From DATARN01 sp963851105 (GTDB lineage: Bacteria > Actinomycetota > Acidimicrobiia > Acidimicrobiales > Palsa-688), in the NCBI GenBank assembly GCA_963851105.1, contig CAWKNP010000002.1, positions 496,001 through 560,000 on the forward strand: DNA of 64,000 nucleotides, read 5' to 3'. Below, one piece after another: positions 1 through 7,962 of this stretch; position 1 is the stretch's first letter; every line of letters begins with the position of its first letter. The position numbers and the translations under genes were made by a program. Below the pieces are notes generated by a model that searched no databases, was not told where the DNA came from, and saw only the letters and a program-made list of their open reading frames with translations.

Positions 1-591
1 CAGCGGGCTGGCGAATGAGCACGTCGCCTGGGCACCCGATACCGATCCCGCGGGCGCCGCCATGAAGGCGCCGTGGGCGTTGAACAACATCACGGTGCTG
101 GCCGGCGCCACCGTCGCTCCCACCACCCGCGTCCAGGTTTGGGTGCCCGAAGCTGACGCCGGCGTCACAACGAGTGTGCCGACTGCCGGCGTGCCGGGCA
201 GCGTGCCTGCCTGGTGGTAGCGGTAGGTCCCCGGCGCGGCCGGGGCGACCCCGACGGGGACTGGTGCCGGCTGGGTGGCGGCGGGCAGGGCGGCTCCGGC
301 GGCCGCTTTGGCGGCCCGGGCCGCCGGTGTTGGCGTTGCCTGGTGGGCGGCTGCTGTTGCCGCCGGAGCACCCGAAGGCGCCCGCCCGGCGACCGAGGCG
401 CGGCCCGGCGCCGGGCTCGAGGCCACGGCATGAGCGGGGACCGCCGGCCGTGTGGTGGCGGGATGCCCGGAGGCAGTGACCACAGCTCCCGCGTCGCGCC
501 CCGCCATCGTCAGGCCGCCGACCACGCCGGCGACTCCGATGACGGCGATGGCGGCGCCGATCATCCAGGAGGGAAAAGGTGCCTTGGGCAT
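1..591 (-). CDS. Membrane-anchored Ala/Pro-rich extracytoplasmic protein (partial)
   Basis: The gene runs off the left edge; the first 197 residues are visible. Residues about 5-30 form one hydrophobic segment (signal anchor or uncleaved signal peptide). Residues about 35-115 are low-complexity Ala/Pro/Gly, typical of a wall-spanning linker. From about residue 118 a more ordered part begins with a PGTYRYHQAG-like strand that suggests a beta-rich extracytoplasmic domain. The start codon shares bases with the stop of the upstream M48 protease (TGATG), so the two are translationally coupled and probably work in the same membrane process. I do not recognise the family and the end is missing, so no function is assigned. 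Confidence 0.7.
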   Translation of the reverse strand, partial: MPKAPFPSWMIGAAIAVIGVAGVVGGLTMAGRDAGAVVTASGHPATTRPAVPAHAVASSPAPGRASVAGRAPSGAPAATAAAHQATPTPAARAAKAAAGAALPAATQPAPVPVGVAPAAPGTYRYHQAGTLPGTPAVGTLVVTPASASGTQTWTRVVGATVAPASTVMLFNAHGAFMAAPAGSVSGAQATCSFASPL

Positions 592-1670
592 CACGAAAAG
601 CTCCTCATGCGATCGGCTCGGGCAAAGCGCTGGCAGGCCAGGATTCGCTCGGCGATGGGTGGATGGCTGGCGGTCGTGTAGCGCCACCAGGCCAGTTCGC
701 GGGGCGCACCGCCGTCGTCGGCGGCTCGGTCGAGCATGGCCTCGAAATGGCCGGCGTCGCCCAGCAACCTCAGCGCGAACTCATCGGCCTGGCGCTCCTG
801 GCGCCGGTCGTTGGCGGCCAGCACAAAGCGGGCGGGCAGCACCAGGACAACGGTCAGCGCCAGCACGAGCGGGTAGGAACGAGGGTCCCCGACGCCAGCA
901 AGACCGGTCACATCGAGCAGGGGTTGGAACGACAGGGCAGCGGCGGCCAGCACGAAGGTGGCCAGCTGGGCGACGAGGGTGACCGGAAGGCGCCGGGCGG
1001 TGTGGCGGAGTCGCCAGTGACCGATCTCGTGCGCGACAACCTGATCGAGCAGTGCCCGCGGCCAGGTGGCGATGCCAGACTCGAGGACCACCCGGCGGGT
1101 CGGGCCCCATCCGACGACATACGCGTTGCAACGGGGGCCTTTGGCGAAGGCCCGGTCGGCGACCACAACCGCGCCGACGTTGACGCCGGCGCGGGTGGCG
1201 ATGGCGGCGACCTGGTCGGCCAGTTCGGCGCCGGCAGGGGAGAGGGGCCCGGTTTGGACCCGCAGGATCACCGGCATCGCTGCCTGCGCCGCCACGGTGA
1301 CGAGGGCGAAGAAGGTCCAGGCCCACAGCCACCAATTCGATGTGGCTCGAATCAGCGCATACAGAGGAACGGTCAGGGCGGCACCGACGATGATCGTCGC
1401 CGCCACTGTCTTCAACTGCCCGCCGGCCCAACGAAATGCCGAGGAGCTGCGGTGGTGAAATGTGAACGGAGCCTGGGCGATGGCCCGGGCAATGTTCACC
1501 AACGCCATTACGACGATCAGGGCGGGCACCCAGGCCCGAATTCCAGTCGCTCGGAGGAGGTGATCTGGAAGTCGGGCCAGGGCGCACGCGACAACGATCA
1601 GGCTGGCTGCGACCGACGCCCCCGTGGCGGCATGTGAGCCCGGCCACTGCCGGGTCGCCACGGGGGTCAT
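591..1670 (-). CDS. M48-family membrane zinc metalloprotease (HtpX/Ste24-like)
   Basis: A 359-residue protein with hydrophobic segments near residues 16-32, 48-64, 88-106 and 114-135, then a cytosolic catalytic part, then two more hydrophobic stretches. The zinc motif HEIGH lies at residues 214-218, and a downstream ERQADEFAL supplies the glutamate expected as third ligand in M48 enzymes. Such proteases cleave membrane or membrane-proximal proteins, or process small peptides. The ATG at 1670 is chosen because the frame upstream reads through unrelated peptide-coding DNA. It lies 43 bases after a 31-codon hydrophobic peptide gene and overlaps the next gene by TGATG. Family call is firm, substrate unknown; the neighbouring peptide is a possible one. 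Confidence 0.88.
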   Translation of the reverse strand: MTPVATRQWPGSHAATGASVAASLIVVACALARLPDHLLRATGIRAWVPALIVVMALVNIARAIAQAPFTFHHRSSSAFRWAGGQLKTVAATIIVGAALTVPLYALIRATSNWWLWAWTFFALVTVAAQAAMPVILRVQTGPLSPAGAELADQVAAIATRAGVNVGAVVVADRAFAKGPRCNAYVVGWGPTRRVVLESGIATWPRALLDQVVAHEIGHWRLRHTARRLPVTLVAQLATFVLAAAALSFQPLLDVTGLAGVGDPRSYPLVLALTVVLVLPARFVLAANDRRQERQADEFALRLLGDAGHFEAMLDRAADDGGAPRELAWWRYTTASHPPIAERILACQRFARADRMRSFS

Positions 1671-1713
1671 CGTTTTTCTCTCTTGCGTCTGCGTCTCTCT
1701 CGTGATCGTGGGA

Positions 1714-1809
1714 TCAAGCGACGACGGCGGCCAGGATGGGGCCGACGACGGGGATGGCGGAGAGGAGTGCGGCCAGGATTGGTCCGAGGACGGGGATGAG
1801 CTTGTGCAT
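1714..1809 (-). CDS. 31-residue hydrophobic peptide with internal duplication
   Basis: This short frame has a textbook GGAGGT ribosome binding site 7 bases before its ATG, unusual in a window where most first genes lack one. The peptide starts MHKLIPVLGPILAALL and then repeats the block as IPVVGPILAAVVA, so two IPV(L/V)GPILAA units make up nearly all of it. It is almost wholly hydrophobic with one Lys and one His near the N-terminus and two Pro-x-x-Gly-Pro kinks. It would insert into or lie along a membrane. It is followed by the M48 protease gene. It could be a leaderless membrane-active peptide, a small regulator of the protease, or its substrate. A longer start at 1917 in the same frame is unlikely because it has no such binding site. 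Confidence 0.6.
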   Translation of the reverse strand: MHKLIPVLGPILAALLSAIPVVGPILAAVVA

Positions 1810-1836
1810 GATGGTGACCTCCATGTGGTTTCGGGG

Positions 1837-1856
1837 CCTTCGCTGGTGAGCGAAGG
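1837..1856 (-). promoter_or_regulatory. 8-bp hairpin in leader of the hydrophobic peptide gene
   Basis: CCTTCGCT and AGCGAAGG form a perfect 8-bp inverted repeat around a GGTG loop. It ends 27 bases before the peptide ATG, upstream of its GGAGGT site, so it would sit in the 5' leader. It could be an operator or an RNA control element. The rest of 1857-2033 shows nothing I can name. Confidence 0.35.
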
Positions 1857-2033
1857 GTTGACCGGTTGTTGGGTTTTCCCGGCCATGGAAGGTGGATCGG
1901 TGGGGCGCGGTGACCACTTGAGCAATCCCGTTGGGTATTCGTTGTTCTTACGTTGTTGAGGAAAAAGCGACCTATATCCCGCACGAAGAATCACCCCTTT
2001 TCGGGCGTGATCCGCCGGACAGGAGACGGGCAT

Positions 2034-2039
2034 TACCCT
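2034..2039 (+). promoter_or_regulatory. Candidate -10 TACCCT of response regulator
   Basis: TACCCT ends 7 bases before the ATG at 2047 and there is no ribosome binding site between them, which fits a leaderless transcript. Confidence 0.45.
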
Positions 2040-2046
2040 CGTATGC

Positions 2047-2724
2047 ATGACGCGCATCCTCGTGGTGGACGACGACGAGCCGACCCGCACCCTGTTGCGC
2101 CGTCTGCTGTCGATCGAGGGCTACGAGATCGCGGAAGCGGCCGATGGCGCCTCCGCCCTGGCCCAGATGGGTGAAGACCGGCCCGACCTGCTTCTTCTCG
2201 ATGTGATGATGCCGGGACAGGACGGGATCGACCTGTTGACGCAGTTGCGCCGCACGAGTGATGTCGGCGTCATCCTGTTGAGTGCCAAGAGTGGCGAGAG
2301 CGACCGGGTGCTCGGCCTGCGGTCGGGTGCCGACGACTATGTCGTCAAGCCGTTCTCGACGGCGGAGCTGCTGGCGCGGATCGAGGCCGTCCTGCGCCGC
2401 GCCGACCACGGTCACCCGGCCGTCCGCCAGGAGTTCGGCGACCTCCAGATCGATCCCGCCAGCCGCCAGGTCACGGTGCGGGGGCGGCCGGTCGAGCTTC
2501 CCCCCCGAGAGTACGACCTTCTGGTTTTTCTGGCGTCGTCGCCGGGTCAGGTCTATTCGCGCGACCAGCTGCTGGAGGCGGTGTGGCCGGCATCGACGGA
2601 GCCCCACGGCCCCGGCACGGTGACCGAGCACGCCCGCCGACTGCGCCTACGCATCGAAGACGACCCCGATGAACCCCGGTGGATCAAGACGGTCCGGGGG
2701 GCCGGCTACCGCTTCGACCCTTGA
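2047..2724 (+). CDS. OmpR/PhoB-family response regulator (orphan)
   Basis: A 225-residue two-domain transcription factor. Residues 1-120 are a receiver domain with the acidic pocket DDD at 8-10, phospho-acceptor Asp52 in LLLLDVMMPG and Lys101 in the YVVKPF motif. Residues about 128-225 are a winged-helix DNA-binding domain ending in the conserved GAGYRFDP. Family members are phosphorylated by a sensor kinase, dimerise and bind direct repeats. No histidine kinase gene is next to it, so its partner is elsewhere. It is divergent from the peptide/protease genes, whose shared 237-base upstream region would be a natural target, but this is inference. The ATG follows a TACCCT box and looks leaderless. 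Confidence 0.9.
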   Translation: MTRILVVDDDEPTRTLLRRLLSIEGYEIAEAADGASALAQMGEDRPDLLLLDVMMPGQDGIDLLTQLRRTSDVGVILLSAKSGESDRVLGLRSGADDYVVKPFSTAELLARIEAVLRRADHGHPAVRQEFGDLQIDPASRQVTVRGRPVELPPREYDLLVFLASSPGQVYSRDQLLEAVWPASTEPHGPGTVTEHARRLRLRIEDDPDEPRWIKTVRGAGYRFDP

Positions 2725-2771
2725 GGTCGTTGCCGATGGCGGTCGCATCGCGGTCGAAGGTGGGGGCCCCC

Positions 2772-3128
2772 TCAGCCAAGGATGCGGGCCAGCGCCGCCA
2801 GCACCAGCACGGCGATGCCGAAGACCGCAAGCAGCTGGGTGCGGTCGAGGCCGAGCACGAGCGGCCGGCGCCCCCGGTCCTCCCACGGCTCGCCGTCGTC
2901 GGGCAGGTCGAAGGCCGCCTCGACCTCGTCGGCGAGCAGGAGCTCGCGGGCAGAATCGGCGTCGTTGGCCGACACCCAGACCGACACGTTACCGATCGGG
3001 TACGGGCCGTCGACGCTGCCACTCAGCTGGGCCACGATGCCGTCGGCGCCCAGGCGAGCCGCGATGACCTGGGCATGAAAAGCAGTGTTCACGGTCCGAA
3101 GGTGGACCATATCGGCCCGGGGCATCAT
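2772..3128 (-). CDS. DUF2007-like small membrane-tethered protein
   Basis: About 118 residues. The first 70 or so (VHLRTVNTAFHAQVIAARLG onward) match the pattern of DUF2007, a small alpha/beta domain called putative signal transducing, with the usual run on Gly/Pro and a Asp/Ala/Arg-rich helix. The C-terminal 20 residues are one hydrophobic helix followed by an Arg, so the domain is probably tethered to the inner face of the membrane. Starts at 3128, 3125 or 3110 are all possible; 3128 and 3125 lie 5 and 8 bases after a minus-strand TACCGT. It is divergent from pafA with overlapping promoter elements. Function unknown. Confidence 0.65.
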   Translation of the reverse strand: MMPRADMVHLRTVNTAFHAQVIAARLGADGIVAQLSGSVDGPYPIGNVSVWVSANDADSARELLLADEVEAAFDLPDDGEPWEDRGRRPLVLGLDRTQLLAVFGIAVLVLAALARILG

Positions 3129-3133
3129 CAGCC

Positions 3134-3143
3134 ACGGTAGCGT
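3134..3143. promoter_or_regulatory. Overlapping divergent -10 elements (DUF2007 gene / pafA)
   Basis: TAGCGT at 3138-3143 on the plus strand lies 9 bases before the pafA ATG; TACCGT on the minus strand (3139-3134) lies 5-8 bases before the DUF2007 starts. The two boxes share bases 3138-3139, so polymerase could occupy only one at a time. Confidence 0.45.
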
Positions 3144-3152
3144 GCGTGACTG

Positions 3153-4511
3153 ATGGACCGTCGCATCTTCGGCCTCGAAAACGAGTACGGCGTCACCTGC
3201 ACGCTGCGCGGCCAGCGGCGGCTGAGCCCCGACGAGGTGGCCCGCTATTTGTTCCGGCGGGTGGTGAGCTGGGGCCGGTCGTCGAATGTGTTCCTCGAGA
3301 ACGGCGCCCGGCTTTACCTCGACGTGGGCAGCCACCCCGAGTACGCCACCCCCGAGTGCGATTCCATCCACGACCTGGTCGTGCACGACAAGGCGGGCGA
3401 GCGGATCCTTGAGCACCTGGTGGTGTCGGCCGAGGCCCGGCTGCGGGAAGAGGGCATCCGCGGTGTCATCTTCCTGTTCAAGAACAACACCGACTCCGCA
3501 GGCAACTCCTACGGTTGCCACGAGAACTACCTGACCAGCCGGCGGGACGACTTCGGTCACTACGCCGAGGTGCTGATCCCGTTTTTCGTGTCCCGGCAGA
3601 TCTACGCGGGCGCCGGCAAGGTGCTGCAGACCGCCCGTGGGGCCATGTACTGCATCAGCCAGCGGGCCGAGCACATCTGGGAGGGTGTGTCGTCGGCGAC
3701 CACCCGCAGCCGGCCGATCATCAATACCCGTGACGAGCCCCACGCCGACGCCGAGAAGTACCGGCGCCTGCACGTGATCGTGGGCGACTCCAATATGAGC
3801 GAGTACGCGACGTTCTTGAAGGTGGGGGCGACGTCGGTTTTGTTGCGCATGCTGGAGGATCCCGGGGTCGTGCTGCGGGACATGACCCTCGAGAACCCCA
3901 TCCGCGCCATCCGTGAGATCAGCCACGACACGACCTGCAAGCGCCGGGTCCGCCTGGCCAACGGCCGTGAGGCCAGCGCGTTCGACATCCAGTCCGAGTA
4001 CCTGAACCGGGCTCGGAGATACCAGGAGAAGAAGGGGCTGTCGCCGCTGGAGGACCAAGCGCTCGACATGTGGGAGCACTGCCTGACCCAGATCGACAAG
4101 GACCCGTTCGGCCTCGACCGGGAATGCGACTGGGTCATCAAGCACCGCCTCATCGAGGGCTACCGCCAGAAGAACAACCTGCCGCTCACCCATCCCAAGG
4201 TTGCGCTCATGGACCTGCAGTACCACGACGTCAGCCGCGAGCGGGGCCTGTACTACCTGATGCAGTCCAAGGGCATGGTCGAGCGGATGTGCACCGACGC
4301 CGAGATCGACATCGCCATCGACGAGCCGCCCCAGACGACCCGGGCCCGGCTGCGGGGCGAGTTCATCCGCCGGGCCAAGGAGCGTCGCCGCGACTTCACG
4401 GTCGACTGGGTGCACCTGAAGCTCAACGACCAGGCGCAGCGCACCGTCTTGTGCAAGGACCCTTTCAAGGCCCGCGACGAGCGGGTCGAGAAGCTCATCG
4501 CCTCGCTGTAG
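3153..4511 (+). CDS. pafA: Pup--protein ligase PafA
   Basis: PafA uses ATP to join the C-terminal glutamate of Pup to lysines of target proteins, marking them for the bacterial proteasome. The 452 residues match the family length. Visible marks are the N-terminal RIFGLENEYG with Glu9 (nucleotide/metal binding), the catalytic Asp57 in LYLDVGSHPEYATPE, and the conserved FLFKNNTDSAGNSYGCHENY segment region around residues 105-130 and EFIRRAKERRRDF near the C-terminus. There is no Dop-type insertion, which favours ligase over deamidase/depupylase. pafB and pafC follow, as in mycobacteria, but no pup, dop, arc or proteasome gene lies in this window. The ATG at 3153 follows a TAGCGT box by 9 bases and looks leaderless. 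Confidence 0.97.
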   Translation: MDRRIFGLENEYGVTCTLRGQRRLSPDEVARYLFRRVVSWGRSSNVFLENGARLYLDVGSHPEYATPECDSIHDLVVHDKAGERILEHLVVSAEARLREEGIRGVIFLFKNNTDSAGNSYGCHENYLTSRRDDFGHYAEVLIPFFVSRQIYAGAGKVLQTARGAMYCISQRAEHIWEGVSSATTRSRPIINTRDEPHADAEKYRRLHVIVGDSNMSEYATFLKVGATSVLLRMLEDPGVVLRDMTLENPIRAIREISHDTTCKRRVRLANGREASAFDIQSEYLNRARRYQEKKGLSPLEDQALDMWEHCLTQIDKDPFGLDRECDWVIKHRLIEGYRQKNNLPLTHPKVALMDLQYHDVSRERGLYYLMQSKGMVERMCTDAEIDIAIDEPPQTTRARLRGEFIRRAKERRRDFTVDWVHLKLNDQAQRTVLCKDPFKARDERVEKLIASL

Positions 4512-4573
4512 CGGCGGCCGCGCCGTGCTGCCGTCCCTGGGCAGAAACAGCATGAAAGTGACCCAAAGCCCGG

Positions 4574-4579
4574 TAGGAT
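4574..4579 (+). promoter_or_regulatory. Candidate -10 TAGGAT of pafBC
   Basis: TAGGAT ends 6 bases before the GTG of pafB with no ribosome binding site, so pafBC likely has its own leaderless promoter separate from pafA. Confidence 0.5.
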
Positions 4580-4585
4580 CACGGT

Positions 4586-5581
4586 GTGGAGCGCCTCGAG
4601 CGGTTGGTCAACTTGGTGGCCGCCCTGCTCGAAGCCGAGCGGCCCCTCGGGCGTGAGGACCTGCGGGTGCGCGTCGGCGGCTACGCCGACGACAACGACG
4701 CCTTCCGGCGCAACTTCGAGCGCGACAAGGACCTGCTGCGCCAGATGGGCATGCCTCTGGTGCTCGAACCCCTCGACGCCCGCTACCCCGAGGGCGAGGC
4801 GGGGTATCGCATTCCCCGCGACCGCTACCAACTGCCCGATCCCGACCTGAGCGACGACGAGCTGGAGGCCCTGCACCTGGCCGTCTCGGCGGTCGACGTG
4901 GAGGGTGCGTGGGGGCGAAGCGCGGCGACCACCGCGCTGTGGAAGCTGGCTGCGGCCGGCGCGCCCCGGCCCGGCTCGGTGGCGACCGCCGCGCCGCCGG
5001 CGCCGAAGGTCGCGCTCGACCTGCCGGCGGGGGAGCGGCTGGCCGTGCTGTTCGGGGCGGTGGCCGGCCGCCAGCAGGTCAGGTTCTCGTATCACCGGGG
5101 GTGGCGCCAGGTCGATCCATGGCGCCTGTCGTATCGCAACGGCCAGTGGTACCTGGCGGGATTCGACCACAGCCGGGGGGGGTCGAGGACCTTTCGGCTG
5201 GACCGCATCGAGACGGCGCCCGAGCTGTTGGGCGAGCCCGGCGCATTCGAGCGACCCCCGCCCGCGTCGGCGATGCCGCCGCCGCCGTGGCAGCTGGGCG
5301 ACGACGAGGAGACAACCGCCCGGCTGGCGGTTGACGCCAGCCACGCCTCCTTTGCCATTACCGCCGTCGGCCCGGGGGCGGCCGTCGAGCGGCGCCCCGA
5401 CGGCAGTGTCGTCCTGGCGATCTCCGTGACCAACCGGGCCGCTTTCCGGGCGTTCGTGCTCGGTTTCTTAGATCACGCCGAGCTGCTCGGACCGCCGGCG
5501 CTGGTCGACGACCTGATCGCCTGGCTGGAGCGCATCGCCGGCGCCGGAGCAGGGGCCGGGACCGGGGGACCGACCCCATGA
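4586..5581 (+). CDS. pafB: WYL-domain transcriptional regulator PafB
   Basis: A 331-residue regulator with an N-terminal winged helix (residues 1-75, beginning ERLERLVNLVAALLEAERPL), a middle helical part and a WYL domain whose signature QWYLAGFD is followed by the TFRLDRI basic motif. In mycobacteria PafB and PafC form a complex that activates the LexA-independent DNA damage response, and the WYL domain is thought to sense single-stranded DNA or another nucleic acid ligand. The GTG start follows a TAGGAT box. Its stop overlaps the ATG of pafC (ATGA), so the two partners are made together. Length and order match the family. Confidence 0.92.
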   Translation: MERLERLVNLVAALLEAERPLGREDLRVRVGGYADDNDAFRRNFERDKDLLRQMGMPLVLEPLDARYPEGEAGYRIPRDRYQLPDPDLSDDELEALHLAVSAVDVEGAWGRSAATTALWKLAAAGAPRPGSVATAAPPAPKVALDLPAGERLAVLFGAVAGRQQVRFSYHRGWRQVDPWRLSYRNGQWYLAGFDHSRGGSRTFRLDRIETAPELLGEPGAFERPPPASAMPPPPWQLGDDEETTARLAVDASHASFAITAVGPGAAVERRPDGSVVLAISVTNRAAFRAFVLGFLDHAELLGPPALVDDLIAWLERIAGAGAGAGTGGPTP

Positions 5582-6534
5582 GCCGGCCCGGGGCTCAGGA
5601 CCGCCTGGCCCGTCTGCTGGCCGTGGTCCCGTGGGTGGCGGCGCGCGACGGGCCGAGCATCGCCGAGGTGTGCCAGCGCTTCGGCGTCACCGAGCAGGAC
5701 CTGCTCGACGACCTGGACCTGCTGTTCCTGTGCGGGGTCTACCCCTTCACGCCCGACGCCCTCATCGAGGTCGACGTGGCCGACGGGCGGGTGTGGATTC
5801 GCTTCGCCGACTACTTCCGCCGGCCGTTGCGCCTCACCGCGCCCGAGGGCCTGGCCCTGCTCGGGGCGGGATCGGCGCTGCTGGCGGTCCCCGGAGCGCC
5901 GAGTGCCGACGACGGCGCCCTGGCCCGAGCCCTCGACAAGCTGGCGGCGGCGGTCGGCGTGGACGGCGACGACTCGATGGCCGTCGAGCTTGGCCCGGCG
6001 GCGCCTGAAGTCCTCGACATGGTGCGCCAGGCCACGTCGGAGCACCGCCAGCTGGAGATCGAGTACTACTCCTTCGGGCGCGACAGCAGCGGGATACGGC
6101 TGGTCGAGCCATGGCAGGTGTACAACGCCCGCGGTCAGTGGTACGTGAGCGGGTTCTGCCGCGACGCCGGGGGCGAGCGACTCTTCCGGGTCGATCGCAT
6201 CAGCAAGGCCCGGATCCTCGCCCCGACGTTCGTGCCCCCCGAGAGCCTGCCTGCGCACACCACCTTCCACGCCGACGCCGCCGGCCAGACGGTCGTCCTC
6301 GACCTGGCGCCGCCGGCGCGCTGGATCGCCGAGCAGTACCCCAACCTCGGCGTCGTCGAGCAGCCCGACGGCCGCCTGCGCGTCACTTTGCCGGTGAGCG
6401 AGCGGCCCTGGCTCGAGCGGCTGCTGCTGCGAGCAGGCCCCGAAGTCACCGTCGTGGCCGGAGATGCGACCGTGGGTTTGGATGCCGCGGCCCGCGTTCT
6501 GGCCCGGTACCGAGTGGGTAGGGCGAATCGGTAA
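5578..6534 (+). CDS. pafC: WYL-domain transcriptional regulator PafC
   Basis: The 318-residue partner of PafB. It has an N-terminal helix-turn-helix-like region (residues about 8-60), a central region, a WYL domain with QWYVSGFCRD and a LFRVDRISKARI motif, and a WYL C-terminal extension after about residue 235. It starts with ATGA overlap to pafB. The pair is expected to act as a heterodimeric activator of DNA repair genes. Together with pafA directly upstream and tatB/tatC/helY downstream, the order mirrors mycobacterial genomes, although three genes are inserted between pafC and tatB here. Confidence 0.92.
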   Translation: MSRPGAQDRLARLLAVVPWVAARDGPSIAEVCQRFGVTEQDLLDDLDLLFLCGVYPFTPDALIEVDVADGRVWIRFADYFRRPLRLTAPEGLALLGAGSALLAVPGAPSADDGALARALDKLAAAVGVDGDDSMAVELGPAAPEVLDMVRQATSEHRQLEIEYYSFGRDSSGIRLVEPWQVYNARGQWYVSGFCRDAGGERLFRVDRISKARILAPTFVPPESLPAHTTFHADAAGQTVVLDLAPPARWIAEQYPNLGVVEQPDGRLRVTLPVSERPWLERLLLRAGPEVTVVAGDATVGLDAAARVLARYRVGRANR

Positions 6535-6537
6535 CCT
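6532..6537 (+). promoter_or_regulatory. Candidate -10 TAACCT of lepB
   Basis: TAACCT overlaps the pafC stop codon and ends 9 bases before the GTG at 6547. An ATG at 6542 is out of frame with the protease. Confidence 0.4.
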
Positions 6538-6546
6538 GACCATGTC

Positions 6547-7203
6547 GTGTCCGATCCCGCCAGCAGTTACCCCCCTGGGATCCCGACGCCTCCCCGACCT
6601 GTTACCGGGCAATTGGAGCCCCCCGGCGGATCGCCGCCGCCTCCCCCGTTGCCCCCAAAGGCGCGCCCCGGCCGCGGGTCGAGTTCGCGAGCCATCATCG
6701 AATGGGTCGTCATCATCGTCGCCGCCCTCACGGTGGCGATCGTCGTCAAGACCTTCCTCATCCAGGCCTTCTACATCCCTTCCGGCTCCATGGAGCCAAC
6801 GCTCAAGCCCGGCGACCGAGTGCTCGTCAACAAGCTCAGCTACAAGCTGCACGACGTGCACCGCGGCGACATCGTGGTGTTCAAGCGACCACCGAGCGAG
6901 GCCGACGACCCGACCATCAAAGACCTGATCAAACGGGTCATCGGACTTCCCGGCGACCGGATCGAAGGCCGTGATGGTGTCGTCTACATCAATGGCCAAC
7001 CGCTGAAAGAGCCTTACCTTCCGCCTGGGACGACGACCACGACCTTGCCGTTGCAAACCGTCTCCGCCGGGCAGTACTTCGTCATGGGCGACAACCGCGG
7101 CAACTCAAAAGACAGCCGGTTCATCGGGACGATTCCGAAAAATCTGATAGTCGGCCGCGCCTTCGTACGGGTTTGGCCGTTATCGGGGATCGGTCTGCTC
7201 TAA
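6547..7203 (+). CDS. lepB: Signal peptidase I
   Basis: Type I signal peptidase, which removes signal peptides from exported proteins at the outer face of the membrane. The 218 residues start with a Pro-rich cytosolic tail (1-45), a single transmembrane helix (about 50-70) and then the catalytic domain. The serine-lysine dyad is Ser81 in PSGSMEPTL and Lys129 in IKRVIGLPGDR; the conserved GDNRGNSKDSR box follows near residue 178. One membrane anchor is usual for actinobacterial and Bacillus-type enzymes. Placed just before the Tat genes, it fits a protein-export neighbourhood. Its last 24 bases overlap the end of the convergent GDPD gene. Confidence 0.95.
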   Translation: MSDPASSYPPGIPTPPRPVTGQLEPPGGSPPPPPLPPKARPGRGSSSRAIIEWVVIIVAALTVAIVVKTFLIQAFYIPSGSMEPTLKPGDRVLVNKLSYKLHDVHRGDIVVFKRPPSEADDPTIKDLIKRVIGLPGDRIEGRDGVVYINGQPLKEPYLPPGTTTTTLPLQTVSAGQYFVMGDNRGNSKDSRFIGTIPKNLIVGRAFVRVWPLSGIGLL

Positions 7204-7926
7204 CGCGGCCATCATTCGGTCGACGTGGTCGCTGTAGACGGCGTCGCATCCCATCCGCAGCAGAGCCAGCAGGTTCCTGTCGAATTGGGCGTCCCAGGCA
7301 AAAGCGAGCCGCTCGAAGCGATGGAAGAGCGTTGTCAGCCCCGCCGTCCAGTCCGTGAGGTGCATGTTGACGGCGTCGATGCCGGCGTCGGCCAGGGTCG
7401 CGGCCCGGCGCTCCGGTCCTTCCCGGATGCGGCGCAGCCGGGTGGAGTTGACCAACTTGACGTCGTCAGGCAGCGGGGTCACACCGCCCGCGGCCGTCGG
7501 CGTCCCCCGGGCCCGCCATCCCGCCAGGGCGTCGACGTCGGGGTGGCACAGCCACAGCCGGCCGGCGGCGCCGGAACCCGCCTCCCGAGCCACGGCCACC
7601 ACCGCCGCGGCCGCCGCCGGTACCTTGACGTCGAGCGAGAGCTCGAATGCCGTCCCGCAGGCGGCGTAGAGGTCCTCGAGAGCCGGGATGTGCGGGGGCA
7701 GCTGGTGGCGGGCCAAGTTTGCGATCGGCTGGCGCCGCAGACCCGAGCGGACGACGCCGTCGTGGTCGAGGACGGCGACGCCGTCGGCCGACAACCAGAC
7801 GTCGCTCTCCAATCCCGCAGCGCCGTGGTCGAGGGCCACCCGGAACGCCTCGAGGGTGTTCTCCGGGGCAAGGTCCCGGGCGCCGCGATGAGCAAAGCCG
7901 ATTGGCGGTTTCCGAAGTGACTCCAC
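7180..7926 (-). CDS. Glycerophosphodiester phosphodiesterase family protein
   Basis: A 248-residue TIM-barrel protein that would cleave glycerophosphodiesters into glycerol 3-phosphate and an alcohol. The first strand carries the GDPD signature FAHRGARDLAPENTLEAF (residues about 11-28, with His13 and Arg14), followed by LESDVWLSADG, which holds the metal-binding Glu/Asp pair, and VLDHDG with the second catalytic His. SLDVKVP supplies a later metal ligand. There is no signal peptide, so it acts in the cytosol on lipid-derived diesters. The start is GTG. It is convergent with lepB and overlaps it by 24 bases. Substrate range cannot be read from sequence. Confidence 0.88.
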   Translation of the reverse strand: MESLRKPPIGFAHRGARDLAPENTLEAFRVALDHGAAGLESDVWLSADGVAVLDHDGVVRSGLRRQPIANLARHQLPPHIPALEDLYAACGTAFELSLDVKVPAAAAAVVAVAREAGSGAAGRLWLCHPDVDALAGWRARGTPTAAGGVTPLPDDVKLVNSTRLRRIREGPERRAATLADAGIDAVNMHLTDWTAGLTTLFHRFERLAFAWDAQFDRNLLALLRMGCDAVYSDHVDRMMAALEQTDPR

Positions 7927-7950
7927 CGTCCAATCCTGCTCGACGCTCCG

Positions 7951-7956
7951 TACCCT
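7951..7956 (+). promoter_or_regulatory. Candidate -10 TACCCT of small membrane protein gene
   Basis: TACCCT ends 6 bases before the ATG at 7963, favouring that codon over the in-frame ATG at 7957. Confidence 0.4.
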
Positions 7957-7962
7957 ATGTCG

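Noticed and set aside
3129..4553. Long minus-strand open frame across pafA
   Set aside because: It is a high-GC shadow of pafA; only its last 118 codons (the DUF2007 gene, 2772-3128) are real.
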